Source: an uncultured Flavobacteriaceae bacterium (lineage in GTDB: Bacteria > Bacteroidota > Bacteroidia > Flavobacteriales > Flavobacteriaceae). From it: a stretch of DNA of 64,000 nt. The position numbers and the translations under genes were made by a program. Below, piece by piece: positions 26,916-35,789 of this stretch. Numbering within the stretch: the first letter of the stretch is position 1; every line of letters begins with the position of its first letter. Location: contig CANKZG010000001.1 of the NCBI GenBank assembly GCA_947488435.1, positions 670,308-734,307 on the forward strand, written 5' to 3'. The notes beneath the pieces are model-generated. The model made no database searches, was not told the origin of the DNA, and saw only the letters and a program-made list of their open reading frames with translations.

Positions 26916-29312
26916 ATGTTTAAAACCTATGTAAAAGCCGCATGGCGAAATCTTATCAATAAAAAATGGCACTCCTTGTTAAATATCGGGGGTTTGGCCA
27001 TTGGAATGGCCGCAACACTCTTAATTGGAATGTGGGTTTACGATGAGCTTTCGTATAACACGCAATTCAAAAATCACAGTACTATTGCTCAGGTTATGCA
27101 AAGCCAGAACTTGAGCGATGAAATTTCAACTTCTTCCAACGTTTCTTGGTTATTAGCACCTGAATTACGTAATACCTATGGGGATCATTTTAAACATGTT
27201 GTTACCGCTACATTCAACCAAAATATTTTATTTACGGTGGGGGATACTCAAGTTAGGCGTAGGGGGAATTTTATGGAAGCTGGGGTTGCGGATATGTTAT
27301 CCTTAAACATGCTTCTTGGAGACAAGGATGCGCTTCAAGATCCCAACTCAATTCTAATTTCAAAATCAACAGCTGAAATTCTTTTCGGAGATGAAAACCC
27401 TCTAGAAAAAGATATTCAGTTGGGGTCTCGGACTTTTCTAAAGGTAGCTGGAGTATATGAAGACCTTCCTGAAAACAGCAGTTTTTCTAATCTTACCTAT
27501 ATCGGTTCTTGGAAGTTTTTGTTCGACGCTCAAGGTTACGAAGAGCGATTGGGGTGGGGAAATAATTGGTTTCAAACTTTCGTGCAAGTGCAGGATGGAG
27601 CAGATATGGCTGCTGTTTCTGCATTAATTAAAGACGCTAAACTGGATCAAATTCGAATCGAGGACAATCCTTATATACTTAACAACAAGCCAGCTATTCA
27701 ATTGCATCCTATGAAAAAATGGCGTTTGTATTCTAAATTCGAAAATGGAATTGCTGTAGGAGGACGTATTGATCGCGTATGGTTATTAGGTGTTATTGGC
27801 TTTTTTATTCTCTTACTCGCTTGTATCAATTTTATGAATCTGAGCACAGCCCGATCCCTCAAACGCGCAAAGGAAGTCGGAATTCGTAAGACCATCGGTT
27901 CTATAAAAAGACAACTGGTACTTCAATTTTTAAGCGAATCTTTTTTAATTGTGATCGTAGCTTTTACCATTTCAATGATTTTAGCTCTCGCAGGTTTGTC
28001 GGTGTTTAATGAATTAACAAATAAATCCATTCAAATTCCATGGGCAGATCCCTTGTTTTGGTTTGCTATTGTAATATTTATAGCACTCACTGGATTTATT
28101 TCAGGAAGCTACCCAGCATTCTATCTATCTTCCTTTAACCCTGCCAATGTTTTAAAAGGTACAATTACTAGTAAGCAAGGAGCATCAAGGTTGCGAAAGG
28201 CGCTAGTGGTTGTACAATTTACCATTTCCATTATGTTGATCATCGGAACTATAAGTATTTTCAGACAAGTACAGCACGCGAAGAATAGACCGTTGGGATA
28301 CAACAAGGAGGGAATGTTGTATGTAAGTATGAACAATAGTGATCTCATTTCAAAATTTGAAGCCATACGGGAAGAGCTTCTTACATCTCCAAGTATTAAA
28401 GATGTAGCGGCTTCTGATGTACTAGCAACCGGAACGTTTACCACCAATAGCGGTTTTACATGGAAAGGCAAAGATCCCAATTTTAGCGACGAATTTAATA
28501 CGCTTAGAGCTACCCATGGTTATGGTGACATGATAGACTGGGAAATTAAAGAAGGACGAGATTTCTCTAGAGAATTTAAAAGCGATTCTCTGGCATTTAT
28601 ACTCAATGAAACTGCCGTCACCTATATGGGCTTGGAAGAGCCTATCGGAGAGTATATACAATGGGGCGATAATGGAAAGTATAAGGTTATCGGGGTTGCT
28701 AAAGATATGGTAACCCGCTCTCCCTACGGGTCTGTTGCGCCCATGATCTTTGTATTGCATTACGGTAATTTCCTCAATTTTATCAATATAAAAATTAAGG
28801 CAAACAGCAATACGCAAAATGCAATTGCACATATTCAAGGTGTCTTTGAAAAATACAATCCGCAAACTCCTTTTAGCTACTCTTTTTTAGATGAAGATTT
28901 CGCAGAATATTTTGAAGAGGAAGTGCGTACTGGAAAACTTGTTAGCTTTTTTGCCATACTAGCTATTCTAATCAGTTGTCTGGGAATATTTGGGCTATCT
29001 GCCTTTGTTGTTGAACAACGTACCAAGGAAATAGGAGTTCGTAAAATTTTAGGGGCTTCTGTATTTAGCTTATGGAAAATGCTTTCTAAAGATTTTTTAA
29101 TCCTTGTAGGGATTTCTAGTGGTATCGCCGTCCCTCTGGGCTACCATTATATGAATCAGTGGATTCAGGACTATACCTATAGTGCCACCCTTAGTTGGTG
29201 GATTTTTGCAGCTGCTATTTGTATAGCACTTACCATTACTATACTTACTATAAGCTTTCAAACTATTAAAGCTTCTATCGTAAACCCAGTAAAAAGTTTA
29301 CGAGCAGAATAA
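26916..29312 (+). CDS. MacB/FtsX-type ABC permease P11
   Basis: This 798-residue permease starts with MFKTYVKAAWRNLINKK. It is the closest relative of P2: both share AQ-x2-QSQ early in domain 1, GNFM-x-A near residue 117, HAKNRP.GYNKEG after TM5, GRDFSREF and MGL-x2-PIG in domain 2, D-M-x3-S-P-Y, and F-x2-W-x-MLSKDFL near the C-terminus. Coupling segments are ARSLKRAKEVGIRKTIGSIK and EQRTKEIGVRKILGASV. The tail is KSLRAE. Its spacer repeats the TCATCAAAAAAC motif seen before P7. A P2-like gene probably moved or was retained here after block duplication; this is inference. Confidence 0.93.
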   Translation: MFKTYVKAAWRNLINKKWHSLLNIGGLAIGMAATLLIGMWVYDELSYNTQFKNHSTIAQVMQSQNLSDEISTSSNVSWLLAPELRNTYGDHFKHVVTATFNQNILFTVGDTQVRRRGNFMEAGVADMLSLNMLLGDKDALQDPNSILISKSTAEILFGDENPLEKDIQLGSRTFLKVAGVYEDLPENSSFSNLTYIGSWKFLFDAQGYEERLGWGNNWFQTFVQVQDGADMAAVSALIKDAKLDQIRIEDNPYILNNKPAIQLHPMKKWRLYSKFENGIAVGGRIDRVWLLGVIGFFILLLACINFMNLSTARSLKRAKEVGIRKTIGSIKRQLVLQFLSESFLIVIVAFTISMILALAGLSVFNELTNKSIQIPWADPLFWFAIVIFIALTGFISGSYPAFYLSSFNPANVLKGTITSKQGASRLRKALVVVQFTISIMLIIGTISIFRQVQHAKNRPLGYNKEGMLYVSMNNSDLISKFEAIREELLTSPSIKDVAASDVLATGTFTTNSGFTWKGKDPNFSDEFNTLRATHGYGDMIDWEIKEGRDFSREFKSDSLAFILNETAVTYMGLEEPIGEYIQWGDNGKYKVIGVAKDMVTRSPYGSVAPMIFVLHYGNFLNFINIKIKANSNTQNAIAHIQGVFEKYNPQTPFSYSFLDEDFAEYFEEEVRTGKLVSFFAILAILISCLGIFGLSAFVVEQRTKEIGVRKILGASVFSLWKMLSKDFLILVGISSGIAVPLGYHYMNQWIQDYTYSATLSWWIFAAAICIALTITILTISFQTIKASIVNPVKSLRAE

Positions 29313-29368
29313 AACCTTGTTTCGGTCTTAAAAGAAGAGTGATTACAAAATAAGAAAAGGAAAAAATC

Positions 29369-31783
29369 ATGTTTAGAAATTATATAAAAATAGCTTTGAG
29401 AAATCTTCTTAAAAATAAATCAACATTTGCAATCAACATTCTTGGTTTGGGAGTTGGTATAGCTTCTTGTTTACTAATTTTACTTTTTGTAACGGATGAA
29501 TTAAGTTATGATTCTTTTCATGAGAAATCAGATCAAATTGTCCGTGTCGTCTTCAAGGCAAAAATAAACAATGAAGACATTAAAGAGGCCGTAGTTATGG
29601 CCCCAGTTGCACAAACTTTAAAAAATGACTTTCCAGAAGTTTTAGATGCTGCAAGATTAAGAAATAGGGGGCTTCAAAATATTGCCACACAAAATAAAGT
29701 ATATAGAAAAGCGCGATTCGCTTATGTAGATGCTAATTTCTTTAACATCTTTACCCTTCCTATCAGCAAAGGAAATACAATTTCTCCTTTAAAGGAACCA
29801 TTCTCTATTGTGATTTCAGAAAAGGAGGCCGAAAATTATTTCGGAAATTCTGCTCTAGCAATAGGGAAGCAACTATATCTGGACGGATCGGAAGATGTAT
29901 ATACGATAACGGCAGTTATGGAAAATATCCCTAAAAATTCTCATTTTAATTTCGACCTCCTTGCATCTATGCAAGGACATACACCTTCTAATTCTACCTC
30001 ATGGACAGATTCTGGATTTCACACTTATTTGTTGCTCAGACCTGAATATAATTACCTCGAGTTAGAAGCGAAGTTGCCCACTATTTTGGAAAAATATATG
30101 GGATCTCAATTGCAAGAAGCGCTTGGAGTTTCATATAAGGATTTCACAAAAGAAAATCAACTTGGACTCTATTTGCAACCGCTATCACAAATACACTTAA
30201 ACTCTGATTTTTCCGCCGCTTCACAAATGAAGGAAGGAGGGAATAAAAAGTATATTTACATTTTTGGGGCCGTATCACTATTTATGTTGCTGATAGCCTG
30301 TATAAATTTCACCAATCTTTCCACAGCTACAGCTTCCAAAAGATCAAAAGAAGTAGGAATCAAAAAGGTTTTAGGTTCGGGTAAATACCAACTGCGATTT
30401 CAATTTTTAGTGGAGTCATTATTGGCAACAGCCATAGCTTTAACGTTAGCCTTGGTTTTTTTAATTCTGTTTTTACCACTATTTAATGAACTGTCAGGAA
30501 AAGAGTTGGAATTGTCATATCTCATGCAACCTACGATTGCTCTTTTTCTAATTGGATTGCTCATAATTATTAGTCTTTTAGCAGGATTATACCCAGCATT
30601 TTTTCTTTCTTCTTTCCAACCTTTAGATGCATTGAGAAGCAAATTCTATGGTAAAAGAAATTCCAAAGGTATTCGAAGTTCTCTGGTCGTTTTTCAATTT
30701 ATTGTTGCCACGGTGCTAATTTTTGCAACACTAATTGTTAAACAACAAATGACCTTTATTCAAAACAAGGAATTGGGTTATAATAAAGAGGAGCTTTTAA
30801 TTATTCGTAATACTAATGCATTAAAGGGTCATGAAATTTCTTTTTTAAATGAATTAAAAGAAGATACAAGAGTCTTAAGTCTTAGTAAAGCATCACATGT
30901 TCCCGCTGGCTCCGTAAACGATGATATGTCTGGTGTTTTTGTGAATAACAAATTTCAAAGAAGAGTGTTCGTATATCATATAGATGAACATTATATTCCA
31001 ACGTTAGGAATGACACTTCAGGCGGGTCGAAATTTTTCGCAAGACTTTGGTTCTGATTCCACAAAAATTATTATCAATGAAAGCGCTGCAAAAGCATTAG
31101 GGTTTGAGGAAGATCCTATTGGTAAAACCTTAGAAACCAATTCCCCTTTTGGAAGAAAACTCAGAACGGTAATAGGTGTTGTGAAGGATTTTCATTTTAA
31201 ATCTTTACATCAATCAATTGAACCGCTTATTTTCGATTATAGCCAAGGCAATACCATAATTATCAAGGCAAAAACTCAAGAAATGGCTGGTCTTATACAA
31301 ATAGCATCAGAAAAATGGGATAAGCTACAACTTACACAACCTTTTTATTACACACTACTAGATGAAGATTATAATCAAACTTATTTAGCAGAACGGAAAA
31401 TAGGGAAGATTCTAAGCATTTTCGCTTTGCTAACCATATTTGTAGCGTGCTTAGGACTTTTAGGTCTCATTACTTTTACGGCAGAAAGGCGTTTTAAAGA
31501 AATTGGTATTCGGAAAGTTTTGGGATCCAATCGTATTCAAATAATACGTATGTTATCTCAAGACCTTTTAAAACTGGTATCCATATCTTTTCTAATTGCC
31601 TTTCCGTTAGCCTATTTTCTGATGAATATATGGTTACAGGATTTTGCGTACCGCATACAAATACAATGGTGGGTATTTGTACTAGCCGGGTGTATCACAA
31701 TTACAATTGCTTTCGCAACTATTAGTTGGAGAAGTTTTAAAGCTGCTTCTCAAAATCCAGCTAAAAGTTTACAAACAGAATAA
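29369..31783 (+). CDS. MacB/FtsX-type ABC permease P12
   Basis: This 804-residue permease starts 56 nt after P11. It is near consensus in its periplasmic parts: TDELSYDSFH, ITAVMENIPKNSHFNF and VIGVVKDFHFKSLH. The first coupling segment is ATASKRSKEVGIKKVLGSGK, with K replacing the R of GIRK, which is otherwise conserved in the array. The second is ERRFKEIGIRKVLGSNR. The tail NPAKSLQTE has Q for R. TM4 (LLIIISLLAGLYPAFFLSSFQP) and TM5 are typical. The frame is intact, and P13 begins 10 nt after its stop codon. Confidence 0.93.
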   Translation: MFRNYIKIALRNLLKNKSTFAINILGLGVGIASCLLILLFVTDELSYDSFHEKSDQIVRVVFKAKINNEDIKEAVVMAPVAQTLKNDFPEVLDAARLRNRGLQNIATQNKVYRKARFAYVDANFFNIFTLPISKGNTISPLKEPFSIVISEKEAENYFGNSALAIGKQLYLDGSEDVYTITAVMENIPKNSHFNFDLLASMQGHTPSNSTSWTDSGFHTYLLLRPEYNYLELEAKLPTILEKYMGSQLQEALGVSYKDFTKENQLGLYLQPLSQIHLNSDFSAASQMKEGGNKKYIYIFGAVSLFMLLIACINFTNLSTATASKRSKEVGIKKVLGSGKYQLRFQFLVESLLATAIALTLALVFLILFLPLFNELSGKELELSYLMQPTIALFLIGLLIIISLLAGLYPAFFLSSFQPLDALRSKFYGKRNSKGIRSSLVVFQFIVATVLIFATLIVKQQMTFIQNKELGYNKEELLIIRNTNALKGHEISFLNELKEDTRVLSLSKASHVPAGSVNDDMSGVFVNNKFQRRVFVYHIDEHYIPTLGMTLQAGRNFSQDFGSDSTKIIINESAAKALGFEEDPIGKTLETNSPFGRKLRTVIGVVKDFHFKSLHQSIEPLIFDYSQGNTIIIKAKTQEMAGLIQIASEKWDKLQLTQPFYYTLLDEDYNQTYLAERKIGKILSIFALLTIFVACLGLLGLITFTAERRFKEIGIRKVLGSNRIQIIRMLSQDLLKLVSISFLIAFPLAYFLMNIWLQDFAYRIQIQWWVFVLAGCITITIAFATISWRSFKAASQNPAKSLQTE

Positions 31784-31793
31784 AATTATCGCT

Positions 31794-34199
31794 ATGCTCA
31801 AAAACTATATCAAAATAGCCGTAAGAACTCTTCTTAAAAATAAACTAAGTTCTTTTATCAATATTACTGGTTTGTCCATAGGTATAAGTACCTGTATCGT
31901 TATCTTAATTTTTGTCCGTTATGAAGACTCGTTCGACGGATATCACGAGAAAGCGGAACAAACCTACCGTATTGTGCAGCACACTTCTCTTCCAGATCAA
32001 ACCTTGTATTGGAATACAACTGCATATCCATTGGCTGAAGCATTACGAAACGACTTTCCAGATATTAATTTGGTTACTCAAACTGCAGGACCTATGCGTC
32101 GCGAATTTTCTATTACCAATGAGATTGGGGAAAATCAAAAATTTGAAGAACCAAATTTACTTTTTGTCGATCCTTTTTTTTCAAAAACCTTCGATGTTGT
32201 CTGGCTTTCAGGGGATTCAGAAACTGCGTTCTCTGATCTTAATTCTGTAGTATTAACGGAACACCTTGCTCAAAAATACTTTGGGGTTACTCCTGCTAAT
32301 TATGCCACCATTTTAGGAAAAACCATTCTCTTGCAACACAAAGATCCGCTTAAAGTTACCGGTGTTATCGAGAATCCTCCAGGGAATTCTAACCAGCAAT
32401 ATAATATGCTTATCCCGTATGAGTTTTTTAAGGTTAATAACCCCTATTTCTCTGCAAACTGGTCAGGAAACTATCAAGGGACCACCTTTGTTGTATTACA
32501 AAATACCAATCTTCAAAAAGGGCTAGAAAATAAGTTGGCATCATGGAAGAAAAAATACCTAAAACCAGAAGATGATCGCCGGATCTCTTACTTTTTACAG
32601 CCTTTGACTGAAATTCATAACGAAACCTTATACGGAAGCAGTATTAGTAGTTATACGCTTCCTTCAACTATATTGAATACCGCTTCAGTTGTGGCTTTAT
32701 TTATCTTAATAATAGGCATAGTGAATTTTATAAATTTACTTACCGCACAATCTACTGCGCGATCTAAAGAAATAGGAGTTCGCAAAGTATTGGGAGGTAA
32801 AAGAAGGGATTTAATATTCCAATTTATCTTCGAAAACAGCCTTGTTATTGTACTTACTTTAGGAATTTCTATTGCATTGGTTGGATTTTTACTCCAGCTG
32901 CTAAACGCCAATTTGAGTATCATTAATTTGCAATTAACGTTTGTTTGGCAACATACGGGCTTAGTGTTATTGATAGGGGTATTAACAATAGTATTAGCTG
33001 CAATATATCCGGCAATTGTATTATCGGCCTATAAACCAATTCGAGCGCTAAAAAAGAAGGTGCAATTTGGTAAAACGAATACTTTTAATCTAAGAAAGTC
33101 ACTCATCGTTTTTCAATTTGTTATCGTTCAGCTTTTTGTAATTGGTGCCATCGTGGTCGCATTACAAATGAATTATTTCAAAAATGGAGCGCTCGGTTTT
33201 ACTTCTGATGCTATCGTAGTTACACCAAGTCCGGAATTCAATAAACTAGATGTTTATCGGAATTCGCTCTTAGCTGATAATAACATTGCAAAGGTCTCTT
33301 TTGGTTCTGGACCTCCTATGGCTGTAGAGGGATTTCAATTAGGAACCAATTACCGCTTACCTGAACAATCTTCGGAAGAAGCGCTAGAGGCGGAAATGAA
33401 GGTAGTTGATGTTAATTACCTCGATTTCTATGGTTTACAGCTCCTTGCTGGGCATAATTTTACTAAAAATAAAGAAGCTTTTGACGAGTTTATTGTCAAT
33501 GAAACCTTCCTAGCATCCTATGGATGGAGTCCTGAAGAAGCTATAGGAAAGAAAATCCAGATAAATGAAGGTCCAGCCACAATCATTGGCGTGGTTAAAG
33601 ATTTTCACAACAATTCCTTGCAACATGAGATTACCCCTTGCATTCTTTTAAACTGGACCTATTACCAGAACAATGCATTCGTAAAAATTAAAAATGGAAG
33701 TTCAGCAACCCTAGCATCTATTGAGAGTATATGGAAGCGTAGTTTTACCAAAGCTATTTTCAATTATCATTTTTTAGATGATTCTATTGAGAAAGAGTAC
33801 GTGGTGGAGCGTTTAATATCTAAAGGGTTTGGCGTTTTTTCTATTCTGGCGATATGTATTGGTTGTTTAGGCCTGCTAGGTTTGATGTCATTTTTAGTTT
33901 CACGAAAAACAAAAGAAGTAGGAATTCGCAAAGTGTTAGGCGCTAATTTGCTTCAGGTAGTTACTTTTTTCACAAAGGAATTTATTGGTCTAATTGCAAT
34001 TGCCTTTATTATCGCTGTACCTTTTGTATATTACTACATTAATATCTGGTTGGAGGGTTTTACCCATCGAATTTCCCTCGCTCCTTGGATGTTTATGGCA
34101 GGGGGTTTATTAACCTTAGGCATTGCAGTTCTATGTTGCAGTTTTCAAACGGTTAAGGCTGCTCATGCTAATCCTATCAATGCATTAAAAGAAGAATAA
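31794..34199 (+). CDS. MacB/FtsX-type ABC permease P13, last of the array
   Basis: This 801-residue permease starts at the ATG 10 nt after P12, giving MLKNYIKIAVRTLLKNK; the frame is open further upstream inside P12, but that start breaks the family N-terminus. Coupling segments are AQSTARSKEIGVRKVLGGKR and SRKTKEVGIRKVLGANL. The helix before the first lacks the usual ACINF and reads GIVNFINLL. The tail NPINALKEE is the least like KSLRTE in the array apart from P10, and closer to the P-x2-AL-x-x-E ending of general MacB/LolC proteins. It lies 43 nt before the second ATPase, which may be its specific partner. Confidence 0.92.
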   Translation: MLKNYIKIAVRTLLKNKLSSFINITGLSIGISTCIVILIFVRYEDSFDGYHEKAEQTYRIVQHTSLPDQTLYWNTTAYPLAEALRNDFPDINLVTQTAGPMRREFSITNEIGENQKFEEPNLLFVDPFFSKTFDVVWLSGDSETAFSDLNSVVLTEHLAQKYFGVTPANYATILGKTILLQHKDPLKVTGVIENPPGNSNQQYNMLIPYEFFKVNNPYFSANWSGNYQGTTFVVLQNTNLQKGLENKLASWKKKYLKPEDDRRISYFLQPLTEIHNETLYGSSISSYTLPSTILNTASVVALFILIIGIVNFINLLTAQSTARSKEIGVRKVLGGKRRDLIFQFIFENSLVIVLTLGISIALVGFLLQLLNANLSIINLQLTFVWQHTGLVLLIGVLTIVLAAIYPAIVLSAYKPIRALKKKVQFGKTNTFNLRKSLIVFQFVIVQLFVIGAIVVALQMNYFKNGALGFTSDAIVVTPSPEFNKLDVYRNSLLADNNIAKVSFGSGPPMAVEGFQLGTNYRLPEQSSEEALEAEMKVVDVNYLDFYGLQLLAGHNFTKNKEAFDEFIVNETFLASYGWSPEEAIGKKIQINEGPATIIGVVKDFHNNSLQHEITPCILLNWTYYQNNAFVKIKNGSSATLASIESIWKRSFTKAIFNYHFLDDSIEKEYVVERLISKGFGVFSILAICIGCLGLLGLMSFLVSRKTKEVGIRKVLGANLLQVVTFFTKEFIGLIAIAFIIAVPFVYYYINIWLEGFTHRISLAPWMFMAGGLLTLGIAVLCCSFQTVKAAHANPINALKEE

Positions 34200-34242
34200 A
34201 ATTAATAATGGTGCCGTACTAACGGTCATAAACTAAAATACT

Positions 34243-34905
34243 ATGCTTTTACAATTAAATAACATTTACAAATGGGTAAACTCTGGAGGTCAGCGGGTTT
34301 TTCTATTAAAAGATATCAATTTAAATGTTAATGAAGGAGAATTCATTTCAGTAATGGGGCCTTCCGGTTCTGGAAAATCTACTTTGCTCAATGTTATTGG
34401 AATGCTCGATGGCTTTGATGAGGGAGAGTATAACTTTCTTGACGAATCTGTACATAACCTCAAAGAAAAACACCGGGCAACACTGTATAAACAATATATC
34501 GGTTTTGTTTTTCAAGCCTATCATTTAATTGACGAATTGACCGTATATGAAAACCTAGAAATGCCTTTGCTCTATAAAAAGATGAAGGGAACAGAACGTA
34601 AGGCTCTCGTTGCAGATGCTTTGGATCGTTTTAATATTGTTGGAAAAAAAGACCTTTTCCCCACGCAATTAAGTGGTGGGCAACAGCAATTGGTAGGTAT
34701 TGCAAGAGCTCTAATTACCAATCCCAAATTAATCCTCGCTGATGAACCTACAGGAAATCTGAATTCAAAACAGGGAGAAGAAATTATGGATTTGTTTAAG
34801 CAACTAAACCAAGAAGGGGTAACAATTATTCAAGTAACGCATTCAGAAAAAAATGCGGCCTACGGATCACGAATTGTTAATTTGCTCGACGGAAGAAAAG
34901 TTTAA
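34243..34905 (+). CDS. MacB/LolD-type ABC ATP-binding protein with variant signature and D-loop (ATPase 2)
   Basis: This 220-residue ATPase closes the array. Walker A GPSGSGKST (39-47), Q-loop FVFQ (Q91), Walker B LILADE (163-168) and H-loop H200 are present. Two positions differ from ATPase 1 and from the family norm. The signature region reads LSGGQQQLVGIARAL, with L for the conserved R and G for A. The D-loop reads GNLNSKQG, with N for D. Catalytic glutamate and histidine remain, so hydrolysis is possible but dimer communication may be altered. It probably works with P13 or with the second half of the array. It could also form asymmetric dimers with ATPase 1; this is speculative. Confidence 0.92.
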   Translation: MLLQLNNIYKWVNSGGQRVFLLKDINLNVNEGEFISVMGPSGSGKSTLLNVIGMLDGFDEGEYNFLDESVHNLKEKHRATLYKQYIGFVFQAYHLIDELTVYENLEMPLLYKKMKGTERKALVADALDRFNIVGKKDLFPTQLSGGQQQLVGIARALITNPKLILADEPTGNLNSKQGEEIMDLFKQLNQEGVTIIQVTHSEKNAAYGSRIVNLLDGRKV

Positions 34906-34924
34906 AGTCACTAGTTAAATATCT

Positions 34925-34966
34925 CCTGCCTTTAGCGGTTGAATTGCCGTTTAAAGGTGGGTTTTT
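34925..34966 (+). terminator. Rho-independent terminator of the permease array
   Basis: A long stem pairs CCTGCCTTTAGCGG with CCGTTTAAAGGTGGG (one bulge and a wobble), with an 8-nt loop, followed by a run of five T. It begins 20 nt after the ATPase 2 stop and separates the array from the convergent lipoprotein gene. Confidence 0.75.
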
Positions 34967-34998
34967 GAGATAAAAGAGTATATACGTTAGAGTGCATA

Positions 34999-35637
34999 TT
35001 ATTCTTCAAAGTGATATAAATCGGCTAGTTTATATACTAAGAAACCAATAATCTGTGTTTCTGTTTTACCTTCTTGGAACATTTGACGTACTGTAGCAGT
35101 ATTTTCTTCTTTAAAAAAAGCTAAATCTCCAGTTCTGTTTTCACTAAAAATATTCCAAGATTTCAAACCTTCCAGCATTTTTTTATGTGCATGGTATTGT
35201 TGGGTAACAGTTTCCAGATCCTTCTTAAACTGTCGATCTTTTAGTTTTATGGGGTCGCTGTTTTCAGCTCTAAATCGCTCATATTGTTGAGTAAGTCGCT
35301 TATCTGCATCTTCTGCTTCAACTATAATTTTGTAATATGCCTTTGATACTAATGTCTCGTATTTTTTAGAAAAAATAGTATTTCCTTCCCGTTTTTTTAT
35401 GGTATTATCTTCCAGAACAATAGCATCTGAAGTACTCGAGTAAAAATCTTCTTCCAAGGGATTCGCAATCGTAGGGTTGTTCGTTTTACTACTTAATGCA
35501 TCCTCCCATGCTTTTGATTTTATCATCGTTGCCCATACCTTACTGTACTCCTTATCATAGTTTGGTTTAGATGTAGCACATCCAACCACTAAAGCAACCA
35601 GCACTACCATACTAAAAAAATGACGCCCCCTAACCAT
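34999..35637 (-). CDS. Hypothetical lipoprotein
   Basis: This is a 212-residue protein of unknown function. The N-terminus MVRGRHFFSMVVLVALVVGCATS has charged residues, a hydrophobic core and a lipobox LVVGC, so a lipid-anchored envelope protein is expected. An in-frame TTG 24 nt upstream is open, but the ATG gives a cleaner signal. The mature part is charged and mostly helical, with a possible coiled coil around the YKIIVEAEDADKRLTQQYERF region and EDLETVTQQYHAHKKM-like stretches, and ends in a short hydrophobic helix, IIGFLVYKLADLYHF. It converges on the permease array and is separated from it by a terminator. I do not recognise the family. Confidence 0.75.
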   Translation of the reverse strand: MVRGRHFFSMVVLVALVVGCATSKPNYDKEYSKVWATMIKSKAWEDALSSKTNNPTIANPLEEDFYSSTSDAIVLEDNTIKKREGNTIFSKKYETLVSKAYYKIIVEAEDADKRLTQQYERFRAENSDPIKLKDRQFKKDLETVTQQYHAHKKMLEGLKSWNIFSENRTGDLAFFKEENTATVRQMFQEGKTETQIIGFLVYKLADLYHFEE

Positions 35638-35789
35638 GATTTTATCGCATAATTTATTCAAACTTAAGAATTTGCAAAAACGAATTACAAATGCTCAAAG
35701 CTCCTAAATATAGGGTTTCGATTTCTTTTTTTTATACAATTCTTATGTAAGTAATAAAATCATCGTTATGTGGTACGTTTATGGGTTTT
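35638..35789. other. Intergenic region upstream of the lipoprotein gene
   Basis: This is a short AT-rich spacer between the lipoprotein gene and the end of the FAD oxidoreductase gene. On the minus strand it has a TATATTTA sequence resembling a -7 box but no TTG at the proper distance, so no promoter is called. No open frame or hairpin terminator was found. Confidence 0.3.

Noticed and set aside
28422..28865. Minus-strand open frame of 147 codons inside P11
   Set aside because: It lies fully within a well-supported permease, with no recognisable protein features or start context. The same holds for the other antisense frames in the array.
31707..31793. Upstream extension of P13 overlapping P12
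   Set aside because: The extension is P12 coding sequence in another frame; the ATG at 31794 gives the family start.
1511..34199. Array produced by assembly duplication
   Set aside because: The thirteen permeases are strongly diverged, with different spacers and different motif variants. Assembly artefacts would give near-identical copies.
3859..34199. Conserved KSLRTE-type tail of the permeases as a new targeting signal
   Set aside because: MacB, LolC and other FtsX-family permeases generally end in a P-x2-AL-R-x-E type segment, so this is a family trait and not new.
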